A stretch of 64,000 nucleotides of DNA from Iris pallida (taxonomy: Eukaryota; Streptophyta; Magnoliopsida; Asparagales; Iridaceae). A program made the translations under genes and the position numbers. The stretch is taken from contig JANAVB010015600.1 in assembly GCA_029216955.1 (NCBI GenBank), positions 36,444,497-36,508,496 on the forward strand, given 5' to 3'. Positions within the stretch are counted from its first letter, which is position 1, and every line of letters begins with the position of its first letter. The notes beneath the pieces were generated by a model. That model did not search any database. It was not told where the DNA came from and worked only from the letters and a program-made list of their open reading frames with translations. Shown here in pieces: positions 62,607 through 64,000 of the stretch.

Positions 62607-63101
62607 TTAGAACACAATTTCCCCAATACACATCGTCATAGCAACCATATGGTCTTCTTCCAACCTAGCGCCCGCGCACTTGAACGCCCTAACGCAAGAA
62701 GCCCTCCTCAAGATCTCGTCGTTAACCTCGAAGCCCGTGCAGTTCGACGTGTCCACGACTTCGAGTCGTCTGCACCCGTCCAGCACAGCCAGGAGCTCCC
62801 TCTTGTTCAACGAGCTCCGGGCCGCCACCACCAGGCACTTGAGGCCGGGAAGATGCTTGACGATGGCCGACGTGTCCTTGCTGTCGATGCGGACGGACAG
62901 GCGAAGCCCTGCGAAGTTCTTGCAGTTGAGGCCTATTTGTTCGACTATCCGGGGAAACGAAGAAGGCTTCCTCCCCATTGTCAAGAACTAGAGATCCTTC
63001 CATTTCTCTATAAGTCCCGGGAGCTGCTTATCCTCCTGGTGGAACAGGTTAGGAAGACTGAGAACCTTTAGCCTTGGGCATCTGCAGCAAACGGGAAGAG
63101 T
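62607..63101 (-). pseudogene. F-box/LRR-repeat protein, 3' exon, pseudogene
   Basis: F-box/LRR proteins are substrate receptors of SCF ubiquitin ligases. The exon begins after an AG (63102-63103) and reads LPVCCRCPRLKVLSLPNLF, then KQLPGLIEKWKDL, TAG (62989-62991), FLTMGRKPSSFPRIVEQIGL, CKNFAGLRLSV, IVKHLPGLKCLVVAARSSL, LLAVLDGCRRLEVVDTSNC, with the repeating Leu spacing of plant LRRs. It ends at TGA 62607. The TAG sits where Glu would fit. The F-box and earlier exons are not seen upstream. It may be a captured fragment or the decayed end of a resident gene. Confidence 0.65.
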
Positions 63102-63848
63102 CTGAATATATTGAGCTTTATCCGGATATTGGTTTGAATGTAGAAAACATGGACACTCTTAAAATATGATACATGTCGTGTTATAGCAAATAGATGTCGT
63201 GTCCATGCATCATGCATCATAACTTTGAATAGTTTGAGGGTGAACTTGGCATTTGTAGGGATAGCGATTATGAGGTATTTTTAAAGTAACTGTTATGAGC
63301 GCATGGACGGATCCAAGCTCTGGTTGGGGTGGACTTGAGCCCACCTAAAAGAAACTTTATTTTTTCATATAATTTTTTTTATATGGGTTAGTCCACTTAT
63401 TGTCCACCCAAATTTATGGTAGTCCACCTCATCTATAGTTTCTGGATCCGCCCCTGGTTACGAGGGGTCCAATTTTTGGTGGTTTTAAGTAACGGTTTAA
63501 CCCAAGTTTGGTAATTCATTAACGAGTTGTTCTGAAAGTTTTTTTACGCGAATAAAATTACCTATATGTCCATATCTCTACTATTATAAGGAGGTTTCAA
63601 AACAGCTCCAAATTAAGCCGTGTAAGCCGTGTGTATATAATTAACCATTTCATTTAAAAAATTAGGGAATAATATAATTTTCAACTTTTTTTTTCTTCTT
63701 TCCCATTACCGAATACCCTCTTTTTTTCCGAAGAATTACAGAAGATTGTAATTTTAAACTTTCTCATTTTCTTCCCCATAAATACCCTCTCTTTTTGTCT
63801 ACATATATCCATAACAAATTATAATTATAATTTAATTAATGATTACAA

Positions 63849-63850
<2 letters not shown>
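63102..63850. other. AT-rich end region with a short dispersed repeat
   Basis: Between about 63300 and 63455 the text has GGACGGATCCAAGCTCTGG at one end and TTTCTGGATCCGCCCCTGG at the other, with GTCCACC motifs inside. This resembles small dispersed plant repeats with GGATCCGCCC edges. The rest is AT-rich with no recognised content. Confidence 0.4.

Positions 63851-63856
<6 letters not shown>

Positions 63857-63923
<67 letters not shown>
63857..63923. repeat. (TA)n microsatellite
   Basis: About 66 bases of TA near the window end. Confidence 0.9.
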
Positions 63924-63925
<2 letters not shown>

Positions 63926-64000
63926 TAATTTAAATTTAAATATTTAAATTATTTTTTGATAAGATTAGAAAGAAAGAAACTTAATTTTAAGTGCAACACA

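Overview
This is a flowering-plant nuclear window made almost entirely of nested transposable elements. The evidence is long LTRs, CACTA transposons, GT-AG introns, and captured fragments of plant genes for SEC5, ALF4, OS-9 and an F-box/LRR protein. I see no intact host gene, rRNA or tRNA gene, CRISPR array or prokaryotic operon. I cannot place the species or clade from sequence alone. The AT-rich background and many (TA)n tracts suggest a large, repeat-rich genome.

Layout. (1) 1-9988: a non-coding LTR retrotransposon (LARD-like, minus strand) arranged internal domain - LTR - internal domain, the product of unequal recombination. (2) 9989-11700: unassigned AT-rich DNA with several inverted repeats. 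(3) 11700-13408 and 46003-49112: two halves of an old CACTA transposon (CACTA-3) with decayed TNP2-like and PTTA-like genes. (4) 13409-46002: a Ty3/gypsy retrotransposon (minus strand) inserted into CACTA-3 with a perfect TATCT target duplication. Its left LTR is 13409-17149, its internal region 17150-22190, and its right LTR runs 22191-46002 because other elements sit inside it. Those elements are a GC-rich segment, CACTA-1 (24433-33930), a palindromic MITE (34385-34710) and CACTA-2 (35103-43985), which itself holds a solo LTR (35716-38809). (5) 49641-51594: a MITE-like element filled with a 1.4-kb T-rich satellite. (6) 52933-60609: a complete non-coding LTR retrotransposon with TSD TTCTT. 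(7) 60610-64000: a copia-like LTR with its PPT and PBS, unrecognised ORFs, an F-box/LRR pseudogene fragment and AT-rich sequence.

The most interesting content is CACTA-1, which has the ends and 3-bp TSD of a CACTA transposon but carries exon-intron fragments of three unrelated genes (exocyst SEC5, ALF4/glomulin-like, OS-9 lectin), all in the same orientation. CACTA-2 likewise carries an Alba-like exon and an unrecognised transit-peptide-like exon. The gypsy element and the LARD at the left end share LTR edges and a primer-binding site matching the 3' end of plant tRNA-Ile, which suggests an autonomous/non-autonomous pair. The gypsy integrase contains a clean 95-nt GT-AG intron-like insertion. 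Nearly all nonsense mutations in the two element families are TAG where the family expects Gln or Trp, as expected from decay of methylated DNA.
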